The notes beneath the pieces were generated by a model. The model saw only the letters and a program-made list of their open reading frames with translations. It did not search any database and was not told where the DNA came from. A stretch of DNA of 34,755 nucleotides. Source: Fragilaria radians. Lineage: Eukaryota; Bacillariophyta; Fragilariophyceae; Fragilariales; Fragilariaceae. Where the stretch lies: NCBI GenBank assembly GCA_900642245.1, contig CAAAJI010000512.1, forward strand, positions 1 to 34,755, given 5' to 3'. Of the stretch, positions 20,843 to 30,750 are shown one piece after another. The position numbers were made by a program, and so were the translations under genes. Within the stretch, counting starts at the first letter, position 1; each line of letters starts with the position of its first letter.

Positions 20843-21540
20843 TTAGTATCCGTGAGCAGAGAGAACTTCTTGAACTTTGGCGAGTTCCCCAGAAGCAGCC
20901 TCGATGGCTTTCTTCCGAAGGGAATCCTTTTCCTTCTTCTTCTCATAGAATTCGGCAGCCTCTGCTTTACGCTTACCCTCCAGTTTGGAAAGGAGTTCCT
21001 TGTGTTTCCATCCCACGGAATGTGCCAAGTCACCCATCACAGTGTAATCACGAGATGGTTTAAGACGCATCACACGAAGAGCACAAGGGACAACAACACG
21101 CTTCTGTTTATCGTATGGTTCTGGGATACCCTCGAATGTAGATAGGCGTGTCAAGGCTTCTTGGCCTCTGACACTTTTTTGATGAATCATTCCCCGGATG
21201 GTACGCCAAACAATTCGAGCAGGGGACTTGAAATGGAAAGGGCCTCTACCAGGATTGGTATTCATGGCTTTGTGGCGGAATTGAGCATATTTCACACGAT
21301 TACGAGTTACTGTGGAATCAAGATAGGTGAGAAAACTAGTTACACGATGATAGGGATATCGATTACGTTCTCTGTTTGATGACAGCAATATTGGTACTCA
21401 CAAGATCCTGATATGCAGATCTCATCACATCGAACAATCACGACGGACTGTCCTGCTAAAAGCTCCTTCGCCACAACACTACAAAGACGACCAAGAAGGT
21501 GGTCACGGCCGTCAATAACTTTAGTCTTTGTCAAAACCAT
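20843..21540 (-). CDS. RPL13A: 60S ribosomal protein L13a (uL13)
   Basis: Exon 1 is 21540-21402 and exon 2 is 21309-20843, separated by a 92-nt intron (21401-21310, GTGAGT...CCACAG), giving 201 residues. The start MVLTKTKVIDGRDHLLGRL, then VVAKELLAGQSVVIVRC and CISGSLTRNRVKYAQF (across the splice), then MNTNPGRGPFHFKSPARIVW and RTIRGMIHQKSVRGQEAL, are nearly diagnostic of eukaryotic uL13. It sits on the large subunit. The length matches the family (about 200 residues). The intron falls inside the ISGSL motif. Upstream on the coding strand is a pyrimidine-rich tract (GTCTCTGCTTGTTTGTTGTC), as is common for ribosomal protein leaders. The gene is divergent from CPSF73, about 1.75 kb away. Confidence 0.97.
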
Positions 21541-23291
21541 TTTCAGACACTTTTATCTACGAAATGACAACAAACAAGCAGAGACGAGTGCAACCGAATG
21601 GAGAAAACTTCTACTCCTCCTCGTGTTATTCATATCTGAGCCAATAAAATCCACAAAGTATTGACTGGAAGTGTTACTATGAGGAGTACAAGTAAGAGGT
21701 AAAAACTGGAAGTCTTCGATGTAGTGTAATTTCCCACTACTACTACTACCACTAGTATTTTCAGTGGACGTTGAGGATAACAAGAACAAGCCTTCCACCA
21801 CATTTCTCCAAAACTGGAAAGAGGCCCCATATCACATGATATCAATCCAGATATAGAGCGGGGTGACTTGAATGTAACTTAATTCTCCACATTAGCACTA
21901 TGACAATAGCATCATAAAGCTCATAGTTGGTATATAGTAAGAAAGTAAACAGTTCAAAGAGTGAGAAAGAATATAAGATTTATATCAATCATGTACGGCC
22001 TGTTTCGATACAAGTGAGCTAATTTCAGTATTATCTTTCATCCTTATTGATAGTCATTGTTACTTTTGTGATGGAATAGTAATTGGGAATTTCTTTGATA
22101 GCCCAGTGGTAAATTTCGATTTATATTTATTAATTAGGTCACAATCCAGAAACATTCTCTTGGCGTAAATTATTCTCGAATTCCTACTCGTGACCTGATC
22201 TAAATGCTCGGAACAATACTCAATGAATATTTTCTTCATTATTGTAAAGCAAAAGAATAACTTCAAATTTTGGGAATATTACGTCAAACCCTCTGCTTGC
22301 CACTGACCCCTCTAAACTATCATACACATTCAAATTTTTTATTACTCTACAGGGGAGAACTCCTAATACGTACTCCCTCTTCGTTACTAAGAAACCAAAT
22401 CAAGGGACATTGTGTAGTCTATTTGATTTTGACTTTTGTAATGTGTTTCAGTGAAAGGGTAAAAGGTTGGAAACGTCATTTTCACCAGATGTTTTGAAAG
22501 AAAATGAGTGGACTATCTTGATCTCTTTCCAGAATTAGGGGCTATGTCAGACGGAGGTACATTAAACATATCATCAGACTCTGCAAATTAGCTGGAATAT
22601 GGTTCTACTTTGGTACTCACTCTGTGTAAGGAATCTTTCGTAGGTATCAAGGACTAATAATCTTTGTCCCATTGCTAAGCCAATTCTAAAATTATCCATT
22701 GATTGGACAAGTATTAAAGTGGTACCTAATCTATCCAATTCTCTCATCATTCAGAGTGCTCATATTTGATTTTTCATAAGAGCAATAGCGTATTGTCAAG
22801 CAGTATAACACGGAGGTTGAACAAAGAGCACAGGGAGCACTGATCCTTGGAGTGTCAAACGTCTAGATTCGATTGGTCACATAAGGACAAAGTTCTCTGT
22901 TCTTAGAATATAATGTTCAGACCACTCCGGGTGGATTTGATGAATACGTATGGTATTTTTGGACAAACCTTTGTGTTCAGATCCAGCACGAAAGAACAGC
23001 CTTTTACGGAAAATTTGTCAGTAAGGAAAAGCAAAGATGCAGTTTTGAAAGCATTTTATTCACTTCAGATATCAGAGATAGGAAGTAGCCACTGCCCTTT
23101 GGGTTGTCTTCATTTCGTTCGGTATTTTTATCGGCCGACGGCCAGATCGTTTTTTTAGTTGAAACGGAAGCTTCTGTTTCCGAAACACTTGGTGGAAAAC
23201 CTGTGGTGTTAGGGTTAAGGATTAGTGAGAGTATAAAGTATAAAGGACCTACCGGTAGTGTGGATCCAAATCACAATAACATTAGGCGAAG
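21541..23291. other. Divergent intergenic region between uL13 and CPSF73
   Basis: About 1.75 kb of AT-rich DNA containing both promoters. The longest ATG-started plus-strand frame (22913-23158, 81 residues) has no recognisable features and is at best an upstream open reading frame. A short (TAGTAG)n-like run occurs near 21735-21750. No RNA gene or mobile element is supported. Confidence 0.4.
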
Positions 23292-25493
23292 ATGGCGGAA
23301 GATGTCATGACGATAACGCCCTTGGGTGCTGGCCAGGAAGTTGGCAGATCTTGTCATGTACTTGAATTTCGAGATTTGAATATTTTGCTTGATTGTGGTA
23401 TCCATCCAGGATATGAAGGAATGAATGGATTGCCATTTCTTGACCGAATTGAACCGGAGCTAATTGATATTATATTGATTACTCATTTTCATCTCGATCA
23501 TGCTGCATCTTTACCATATTTTACCGAGAGAACAGGTTTTAAAGGAAGGATATTCATGACGCATCCAACAAAAGCTGTTTTAAGACTTTTACTTGGTGAT
23601 TATTTACGATTACTACAAATGAAGAATGCCAAAGCCGAGGAAGTTCTTTACACAGAATCTGAGCTACTTTCTTGCCTAGAGAAAATAGAACTTATAGACT
23701 TCCATCAAACAGTAACTGTTAAAGGTCTTACATTTTATGCTCTCAATGCCGGACACGTCTTAGGAGCCTGTATGTATTGGCTCGAAATTGGTGGAAGATC
23801 CGTTCTTTATACTGGAGATTATAGCATGGAAGATGATCGTCATCTTATGGCTGCTGAATTACCATCCAAAAAGCCAGATGTGCTGATAGTGGAATCTACG
23901 TATGGAGTTCAAGTACATGCATCCAAAAAGGAACGAGAAACTCGTTTCACGGGTACCGTTGAACGCGTTGTAACGCGAGGTGGTCGTTGTTTGATCCCAG
24001 TGTTTGCACTTGGTCGTGCTCAAGAACTACTGCTAATTCTAGATGAATTTTGGCGAGAAAATCCACAATTGCAGAAAATACCAATCTATTATGCTAGCAA
24101 AATGGCATCCAGAGCACTACGAGTATACCAAACCTACTCAAATATGATGAATGCGAGAATCAGAGAACAAATGGATATCGCGAATCCATTCTCATTCACA
24201 TGGATTCAAAACTTAAAGTCCATCGATGTCAATAGCTTTGATGATTCTGGACCTTCTGTTGTCTTTGCTTCCCCCGGAATGTTACAATCCGGAGTGTCTC
24301 GTCAACTTTTCGATAGATGGGCGGCTGATCCCAAAAATGGTGTGTTAATTGCTGGCTACGCTGTGGAACACACATTAGCAAAGGAAATTATGAACCAACC
24401 AAAGGAAGTTGTGACACTTGAAGGCCGTAGACAACCCCTGAATTGTTTTGTTGATTATGTTAGTTTTTCGGCTCATGTAGATTTCGTCCAGAATCGAAGC
24501 TTCATCACTCAAGTAGAGCCTAAGCACATCATTCTAGTCCATGGCCAAAAGGATGAAATGGGACGTCTCAAAAGTGCACTCCTATTACAATTCCGTCAGC
24601 TACCGGAAAATAAGCGACCGACTGTCACCATGCCACCCAACCTACAGGAAGTCAAATTGAAGTTTGCTCGAAGGCGTTCGGCTAAAGTAATGGGGAAATT
24701 AGCCGAGCAAGACGAAGAACCACAAGAAGGACAAGAAGTCAACGGAATTATGGTGACTCATAACTTTTCTTCTAAAATTATGACACCCGAAGATTTATCC
24801 ATCTATACGCCTCTTCGGGTTGGCTCAATTTCGTCGAAACTTCACGTTCCATTTTCAGCATCCGTCGATACATTGATGCTATTCTTAAATGAAATGTTTA
24901 TGGGAGTGACGCAGACGATTCTAGATAAGGAGGAAGAAGATTCTAATACGATTACAGTATTGGGGCTCAAGGATGATCAAATAACCGTGACAGTGGGAAC
25001 AGTAAAGGGAATTGCCGTAGTCGAATGGGATGCCAGCCCAGCCAATGATGTCATTGCGGATGCCATCGTAGCTCTCATCCTGCATTCACAAAGTAGTCCC
25101 GCATCGATTCGGCTTACTAGTAAGCCTTGTCGTCATCCGAGTGCGTCAGAGTTGGAACCTCAGCGTAAGATTGCAAGAGAGGACTCCACAACAAATACCG
25201 CCAGTCGGTTAAAACTGATATCCGATTCACTGAAGGATCAATTCAATGTGGTGGAAAGTATCTACGAGAGTTATCGAGCAACATACGAGATTAAGGCTGA
25301 CTGTTCACATGATACGAGTAGTACTGATCTTTCCGAGACGGGAGAACTGCTATGTCATGTGACAGTTGAGTTTGAAGATGAATATGGAAATCATGCAAAT
25401 GTGACAGTGGATTGTGTGGATGAGAAGCTTGGTCAGAATGTGAGAGACAGTATTATTGGCTTAGCCTCAGCAGCAGGACCTATGATAGTTTAA
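23292..25493 (+). CDS. CPSF3: CPSF73 (CPSF3/Ysh1), pre-mRNA 3'-end processing endonuclease
   Basis: A single-exon frame of 733 residues from the ATG in AAGATGGCGG. It has the metallo-beta-lactamase plus beta-CASP fold of the nuclease that cuts pre-mRNA at the poly(A) site. Zinc ligands are HFHLDH (H65, H67, D69, H70), H155 in AGHVLGA, D176 in LYTGDYS and H417 in LVHGQ. Beta-CASP motifs include ESTYG (201-205), PVFALGRAQE, ASPGMLQSG and SFSAHVDF (H395). These positions lie within a few residues of human CPSF73. The C-terminal third (about 480-733) is the CPSF73 C-terminal domain that binds CPSF100. One difference is that Gln419 follows HG, where human has Glu. The nuclear cleavage complex is its place of action. 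Its stop lies 2 bp from that of the convergent AlkB-like gene. Confidence 0.96.
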   Translation: MAEDVMTITPLGAGQEVGRSCHVLEFRDLNILLDCGIHPGYEGMNGLPFLDRIEPELIDIILITHFHLDHAASLPYFTERTGFKGRIFMTHPTKAVLRLLLGDYLRLLQMKNAKAEEVLYTESELLSCLEKIELIDFHQTVTVKGLTFYALNAGHVLGACMYWLEIGGRSVLYTGDYSMEDDRHLMAAELPSKKPDVLIVESTYGVQVHASKKERETRFTGTVERVVTRGGRCLIPVFALGRAQELLLILDEFWRENPQLQKIPIYYASKMASRALRVYQTYSNMMNARIREQMDIANPFSFTWIQNLKSIDVNSFDDSGPSVVFASPGMLQSGVSRQLFDRWAADPKNGVLIAGYAVEHTLAKEIMNQPKEVVTLEGRRQPLNCFVDYVSFSAHVDFVQNRSFITQVEPKHIILVHGQKDEMGRLKSALLLQFRQLPENKRPTVTMPPNLQEVKLKFARRRSAKVMGKLAEQDEEPQEGQEVNGIMVTHNFSSKIMTPEDLSIYTPLRVGSISSKLHVPFSASVDTLMLFLNEMFMGVTQTILDKEEEDSNTITVLGLKDDQITVTVGTVKGIAVVEWDASPANDVIADAIVALILHSQSSPASIRLTSKPCRHPSASELEPQRKIAREDSTTNTASRLKLISDSLKDQFNVVESIYESYRATYEIKADCSHDTSSTDLSETGELLCHVTVEFEDEYGNHANVTVDCVDEKLGQNVRDSIIGLASAAGPMIV

Positions 25494-25495
25494 CA

Positions 25496-26215
25496 TCAGT
25501 TGTCGTCGTCATTATCATCATCCTTATCTAAAAATAATAAATTCCATCCCTCGACATCATCCTCCATATCTATAGATGTGTTCTTCGTTCGATCAACATA
25601 TTGCCGTGCATGCCAAAATAAGACACCCAATCGTGATCCCTCCAGAGGAAGTTGGATACTACAGGAATCTTGAAGGATCCCTTGTACACCATGTAAAACA
25701 GCCATAGAATCCATAACTAGAGCATCACCACTGGATAGAGTTAGGATATCATCATTGCAAATAAACTTCACAGCCTTCCCTATTGTAATCATTACCAGCC
25801 ATTCCTGTTTTTGTCCCAATTGTGTCGGTGAATCATAATGTGGAGACATTTTCGAATTTGGACCATAGAGCAAGGCTAGTCCCGTCAAGGACGAGTCGGA
25901 GGATGCTAATATATGCAAGGATTCCTCCTTGGGAAAGACTAAGGTTGCCTTTGTAAATGCCATTCGAGCTAATTTAGAACCCAATGGTAGTTGATTATGA
26001 ATTTGTTCTCCACAACCAATGCCTAAATTTAGTTGCCAGGATACGTTGTGGTTGTTATTGTGGTTGTTGTTGTTATTGTTGTGAAATGAAAGACAATCAT
26101 TCGAATCTCCAACCGATTGAAAATGACATTCTAATACTTCATCTTTTAATGTTTGTTGCAATTCTGAATTCAAGAAGGAACGTAAAACAAGATATCGTTT
26201 GGATGTTGTTGCCAT
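25496..26215 (-). CDS. AlkB-like 2-oxoglutarate/Fe(II) dioxygenase
   Basis: A single-exon, 239-residue frame. Iron ligands are H126 and D128 in SPHYDSP, and H175 in MAVLHGVQGI. The 2-oxoglutarate-binding Arg is probably R195 in GSRLGVLFWHAR. Upstream, LALLYGPNSKMSPHYD matches the AlkB pattern of Tyr before the HxD motif. AlkB relatives remove methyl groups from nucleic acid bases or act on proteins; the substrate here cannot be told. Residues 46-56 are an Asn/His run from a GTT/GTG microsatellite, and the C-terminus is a string of Asp and Asn. The stop is 2 bp from the CPSF73 stop, so the 3' UTR of each gene must lie inside the other's coding region. Confidence 0.8.
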   Translation of the reverse strand: MATTSKRYLVLRSFLNSELQQTLKDEVLECHFQSVGDSNDCLSFHNNNNNNHNNNHNVSWQLNLGIGCGEQIHNQLPLGSKLARMAFTKATLVFPKEESLHILASSDSSLTGLALLYGPNSKMSPHYDSPTQLGQKQEWLVMITIGKAVKFICNDDILTLSSGDALVMDSMAVLHGVQGILQDSCSIQLPLEGSRLGVLFWHARQYVDRTKNTSIDMEDDVEGWNLLFLDKDDDNDDDN

Positions 26216-26982
26216 TGTGTCGAATTGTCAAATTGTTGAATTGTCGAATTGGTGAAATGTCGAATGGAGATTGGACTGGACTGGACTGGACTGGATTCTG
26301 ATGGGACATGGCAATCAACCCCCTCCTTGTCTTGCATGCCATCCAGTCAATATTTGGTGCTGCAGTGACGTAAACATAACATTGAAAGAATACGTATGCC
26401 CATAATTTTGCCTATACATATTACATTTGCTTGAAGAAACATTCAATATGTCTCCCAGTAATGCGTAGTTGCCATTTCGTGGTGAATAATAAAAAAAAAT
26501 CATTTCCATTCCGGTTTGGCCATGAGGATTAATTAGTAGACAGTTAATGCATTGCTGCCATGAATAGGATCTTTTAAGTTTAGAATAGAATAATGTGTTT
26601 CCATTTTGGTACGTAAGTACATCAACAGAACTATTCATAGGATTATAGGATACCATCCTAGTTCACTGCGTAATCTAATCCACTCCATTTTATATCATTA
26701 CATTTTCTTTACCCGGAAACGAAGAGTATGCCAGACATGGGAGCTTGGTTGTTAGATTGTGGATAGTAAAGTATGGATAGTGTATGCTTTACAACTTGTT
26801 CATACGTTAGATGATTGACGTTATGTGGCATTCATGACAAGAAATCATCTTTAACTCTGTATTTGTAATTGTAAACTATTCCAATATATAAAACCTAACC
26901 CCTAGTTTTCTCATTGGATCAACCTCCACAGTTCATTTCTTTTTGTCAAAGTGTAACTCATTTACAAATCAGACATGTAAAA
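26216..26982. other. Intergenic region upstream of the AlkB-like gene
   Basis: Contains the AlkB-like promoter, a degenerate series of TGTCGAAT-like words (26218-26265) and a pentanucleotide repeat. A 113-codon minus-strand frame (26656-26315) starts at ATG but has no family features and low-complexity AT-driven composition, so it is not called as a gene. Confidence 0.4.
26273..26295. repeat. (GGACT)n pentanucleotide repeat
   Basis: Four and a half perfect copies of GGACT lie about 60 bp upstream of the AlkB-like start codon. Confidence 0.95.
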
Positions 26983-27514
26983 TTTGTGACATTGTGCTGA
27001 ACTGCGTCTCCTTCCATATTTAGATGGCTATCATGATGGAAAACAAGGTACATTATAGTTTCATTACTCAACAATTATTTGCATGATATGGATATGTGGG
27101 GATATTAGTTGTGAACACCAAACGACAAAGAACCGGGGGATAAACAAGGAAACGAGAGAATACATACAAAAGTGTCTCACAACGACATTACCAGCGCTAC
27201 TTTAGAAACATGAGTGGGATAAATTGCTCAAATACATTGAGAAACAAGTTTGTGACATTGTGTTGAACTGCGTCTCCTTCCATATTTAGATGGCTATCAT
27301 GATGGAAAACAAGGTACATTATAGTTTCATTACTCAACAATTATTTGCATGATATGGATATGTGGGGATATTAGTTGTGAACACCAAACGACAAAGAACC
27401 GGGGGATAAACAAGGAAACGAGAGAATACATACAAAAGTGTCTCACAACGACATTGCCAGCGCTACTTTAGAAACATGAGTGGGATAAATTGCTCAAATA
27501 CATTGAGAAACAAA
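26983..27514. repeat. 266-bp near-perfect tandem duplication
   Basis: Two adjacent units begin at TTTGTGACATTGTG (26983 and 27249). By eye only two substitutions were found across 266 bp (GCTGAAC/GTTGAAC and CATTACCAG/CATTGCCAG), so the duplication is recent or homogenised. The units have no open frame and no terminal inverted repeats. They lie just downstream of the LRR gene's stop and may fall in its 3' UTR. Confidence 0.95.
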
Positions 27515-27577
27515 TGTAACATCTGAAGAATTTGCAAAATTAGAATTATGGTATGTAGGTGATGGAATAGAACTTCA

Positions 27578-29602
27578 TCAATCTATTCGTGGCACATCCA
27601 ACCACACCTCCCTTGTAGTAGGATCTTCTTGCTGTTTCCGTATCCATTCGGAAAGATCATCTTCATCGATATCAAAGACACACTCTTCATCTTCATCGTC
27701 AAAGGACCGACTATATTCATCTGGTTTTTCCAGGGGATCAGGATACTCCCATACTTCTAATTTTGACAAAATGTTTTGTTTCTCCCCCGATTCTTCTAAA
27801 TCTCGATGAAGGAGTATCGAATCTCGTTCCCGCCAACCAAAGTCATCAATTTCACCTTTTGTCACATCGGCAGTCTTAGTTCCTGGAGGGTCATACACTA
27901 CTTCAGTTTCCTTCAAGCTGATGATGTAGTGATACCATTGATTGAATCTGTTGGTAAGCCTCTTTGACATTGTAGATGAAGCGTCGGAACTATTTTTCTG
28001 AAGATTGGCTAGTATTGTTTTTAGTTCCTCTGCATGGGGAAATGACGTATTGTCATTTTTCGGATCCATCTTCCTGTCAACGCTGATTTTTTTCCTATCT
28101 GGCTTTTTGTGTGATTTCACTCCCATAATGGCTAGCAAGATAATAATAGCAGTTGCCAAGGGCATCAAAAACAAAATTGAATGATGCTTTCCAGCATTTT
28201 CTGCGTTGTCAAAGGGATAACAAGACGTACTTGCCAGATATTCAGCGCCATTCCCACAGGGAAAGCAGTCACCAAATCCGTCTCCTTTACTGAAGGACCC
28301 GATAGGACATGCAATTTCTGTGCAGTCCCCACTTCCGCCATTCACATTGATGAGTGATCTACAAACGAGAGGAGGTACAATGCCTTTCAATTTATTTCCT
28401 CCTATTCGTAAAGATTTCAAGGGAGCAAAGCGAAGTCCTGATGGGAAGAAACCTTCAAGGTAGTTGTTAGAAATATCCAGTTCTTCAAGGTATTGTAGAA
28501 GACCTAGTTGATCAGGTATTGTCCCAGTTAGTCTCAATCCACTGGCAATTATTTTTGTAACTTTTCCCTCCGCGTTACATGTTACTTCTGATAAGTCACA
28601 AGCCGATGGAACATCTCTCCCTAATAAAGAATTCACAATGCGTGTTTCTGTCCAATCATCGCATTCCCCTTCTTGTCCCAGGTATGGATTAGGAATCGAA
28701 GATGTACAATTACGGCAGGGGAATACCCCTTGATCGCTTACAGTACCCACAGGACAAGTCACTGAACTACAGGAATCTCGGGCATTTGCCGTGTTGTCAA
28801 AGTAATCAACATTCAAACTACTGTTACAAATGGTTGATGGAACTGTCCCTGTAAGCTTATTACCATCGATATATAGGTATCTCAATTTAGACAAGTTGAT
28901 AATGGATGGAACTGTTCCGCTCAACAAATTGTTTTGAAGCCAAATTTCTTGATAGGGTTGTGAAAACGGTGGTATAGTTCCGACTAGAAAATTTCGATCC
29001 AGATATACAAATTGTAGATTTGTCATTACCCCAATATATTCCGGTAGTGTTCCGGATAACTTGTTAGAAGAAATCGAGAACGTTTTGAGATGTGCTAAAT
29101 CCTCGATGCCATAGGGTAAGAAACCACTTAGTTGATTGTTGCGAAGGTCTAAGTATGTCAAAGCAGTATTGCGAAGTCCAAAATCAGGAGGTATAGTACC
29201 GGTAAGCATCATCCGACTTAGATCAAGATGTCTCAGTCTGGGTGACTTGAAACTTGGTAGACTTCCCGAAATTTGAAGATTGTCCCGTAAGATGAAAGAC
29301 TCTAAGGAGACAATGTTGGTAACTTCCTTTGGTATCGTTCCTCTTAATAGATTCTTTCCTAAATCCACGACTTTTAAATCCAAAAAGGCAAGTTCTGTTG
29401 GTATTGTTGCCAATAAATCCGTTTCGGAAAGATTGAGCTCTGTGACTTGACCGGCACTGTTACATGTGACTCCTTCCCATTCACAGACATTCCAAAATGG
29501 AATTTCTGTATTCCAACCCTGACGACGTTCGGCAGCCCATTCTTTACCATCTTCTCCTTGGATAAATCGTAACAATATATCAGATTGAGAGGACTGATTC
29601 AT
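27578..29602 (-). CDS. Leucine-rich-repeat single-pass membrane protein (LRR receptor-like, no kinase)
   Basis: A single-exon frame of 674 residues. Residues 36-48 (FWNVCEWEGVTCN) form a plant-type LRR cap, followed by about eight plant-type LRRs (consensus LxxLxLxxNxLxGTIP) to about 255. A Cys-rich segment (278-300) is followed by a second cap-like CDLSEVTCN (335-342) with three or so more LRRs to 415 and another Cys-rich region (427-461). One transmembrane helix is at about 475-494 (SILFLMPLATAIIILLAIMG), then KSHKK and a 175-residue acidic cytoplasmic tail ending EVWLDVPRID. There is no kinase domain. There is also no signal peptide: the ATG at 29602 is preceded in frame by TAA codons. The tail's last residues recur in the gene at 34493. 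A cell-surface binding role is inferred. Confidence 0.9.
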   Translation of the reverse strand: MNQSSQSDILLRFIQGEDGKEWAAERRQGWNTEIPFWNVCEWEGVTCNSAGQVTELNLSETDLLATIPTELAFLDLKVVDLGKNLLRGTIPKEVTNIVSLESFILRDNLQISGSLPSFKSPRLRHLDLSRMMLTGTIPPDFGLRNTALTYLDLRNNQLSGFLPYGIEDLAHLKTFSISSNKLSGTLPEYIGVMTNLQFVYLDRNFLVGTIPPFSQPYQEIWLQNNLLSGTVPSIINLSKLRYLYIDGNKLTGTVPSTICNSSLNVDYFDNTANARDSCSSVTCPVGTVSDQGVFPCRNCTSSIPNPYLGQEGECDDWTETRIVNSLLGRDVPSACDLSEVTCNAEGKVTKIIASGLRLTGTIPDQLGLLQYLEELDISNNYLEGFFPSGLRFAPLKSLRIGGNKLKGIVPPLVCRSLINVNGGSGDCTEIACPIGSFSKGDGFGDCFPCGNGAEYLASTSCYPFDNAENAGKHHSILFLMPLATAIIILLAIMGVKSHKKPDRKKISVDRKMDPKNDNTSFPHAEELKTILANLQKNSSDASSTMSKRLTNRFNQWYHYIISLKETEVVYDPPGTKTADVTKGEIDDFGWRERDSILLHRDLEESGEKQNILSKLEVWEYPDPLEKPDEYSRSFDDEDEECVFDIDEDDLSEWIRKQQEDPTTREVWLDVPRID

Positions 29603-29913
29603 ATTGTATTATTATTTTTTGCTTTCTTCCCCCACTTTTTGTCTGGATTAGATAGAATGTGTTTGTTTTTTATAAAGTTGCCTTTTTTTGTGTTGTGCAA
29701 GTGTGTGTGCTCTCGTTAACGAACGAAGCGGTCTAGTTTTGGTATTCGATGTGACTGAATGACTAGAACTATACTAGGGTTTCGTGCGTGACGGACAGTT
29801 CAACGTCGAAAAGAGTTTTTAGTGTTCCAAATGTTTCTTAATAGGGTTACCAGATATATTTATTTCTTCCTTTGCATGCGATTTTGCAATGTACAAGTTG
29901 TACATTATTACAA
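29603..29913. other. Promoter region of the LRR gene and truncated end of the copia element
   Basis: About 310 bases. The part nearest the LRR start is AT-rich; the middle has TTAACGAACGAAG. No reading frame is supported and no LTR-like sequence matching the other end of the copia element was found. Confidence 0.4.
29888..29906. repeat. 19-bp perfect palindrome
   Basis: Arms AATGTACAA and TTGTACATT flank a single central G, at the truncated end of the copia element. It could be a protein-binding site or chance. Confidence 0.7.
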
Positions 29914-30750
29914 CTACTTGACATCGAACCCATTTTTGAATCGGGGGAGAATATGAAATAGCTCAGCAGTTGCCTGATCAAGGTACTCTGGGCTTTGATT
30001 GTTGGTTTGGAATAGATGTTTGCTTGCCGGTGTATTCACAACTCCCTCCATGTCATTTTGTGCCTCTTCTAGTACTCCATGTATATATTTTTCCATCTTG
30101 ATAACCACCTTCTTTTCCTGTCTAAAATCCAACTTCATCCCCAAGTAGTCATGAACCTTACCGTGATTGATTGTTAGTGTTGCTTCATTCCCAAAAACGT
30201 GAGATATCTTGCCTATAATCTCTGTAACAACACCCTCGTTGACATGTGATATCTTTAGGTCATCTACATGCCATATGATTGTGCATTGATCATTGTTAAT
30301 CATTTTGTTGGCAACACACCAATCATACGGATTGATTGTGAATCCCCACTCCTGTAATTGTGCTGTCAGTTTTTTCCAAAATAGCAGGGCCACACGTAGG
30401 GTTCCGTACAGGGCTTTATTGAGCCGTACGTATAATGCATTTTTATCATTTTCATATATAACACATGGTTCATATTTTGCTCCATTAAGGTCCAATAAAA
30501 TATCTACCATTGTTCCAACTAACTTGATGTGTATGATTTCATCCACATCTGCCTGTAGAAATGCACCAGGAATATCCACTGTTGCAATGTCTCGATTTTC
30601 AGATGCATCGATTATGCTTGTTATGAAGACTGATTCAATTGCCACAGTAGGTGAGCTAGCATCTTCCTTTTTGCTGTATAATCGCTGACATCGACCATTG
30701 GCACACCCTCTCCCTTTTATTTGTCCAGATCGCTTCTGTTTCAAGAACAT
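29914..30750 (-). pseudogene. Copia reverse transcriptase, lacking RNase H
   Basis: A 278-codon frame starting MFLKQKRSGQIKGRGCANGR. RT motifs are present: DIPGAFLQAD (near 30576), NKALYGTLRVALLFWKKL, NPYDWCVANK and the catalytic VDD (30267-30259) in IIWHVDDLKISH. It stops after ATAELFHILPRF, where intact relatives continue into the RNase H domain. It copied element RNA into DNA; this copy is shortened and out of frame with integrase. Confidence 0.85.

Noticed and set aside
22913..23158. 81-codon plus-strand frame upstream of CPSF73
   Set aside because: No domain or signal features and no conservation evidence; at most an upstream open reading frame.
23205..23222. Telomere-like string (TTAGGGTTAAGG)
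   Set aside because: Only one and a half units; expected by chance and not an interstitial telomere array.
26315..26656. 113-codon minus-strand frame upstream of the AlkB-like gene
   Set aside because: It starts with ATG but has no recognisable domain, an AT-driven composition and lies over the likely promoter.
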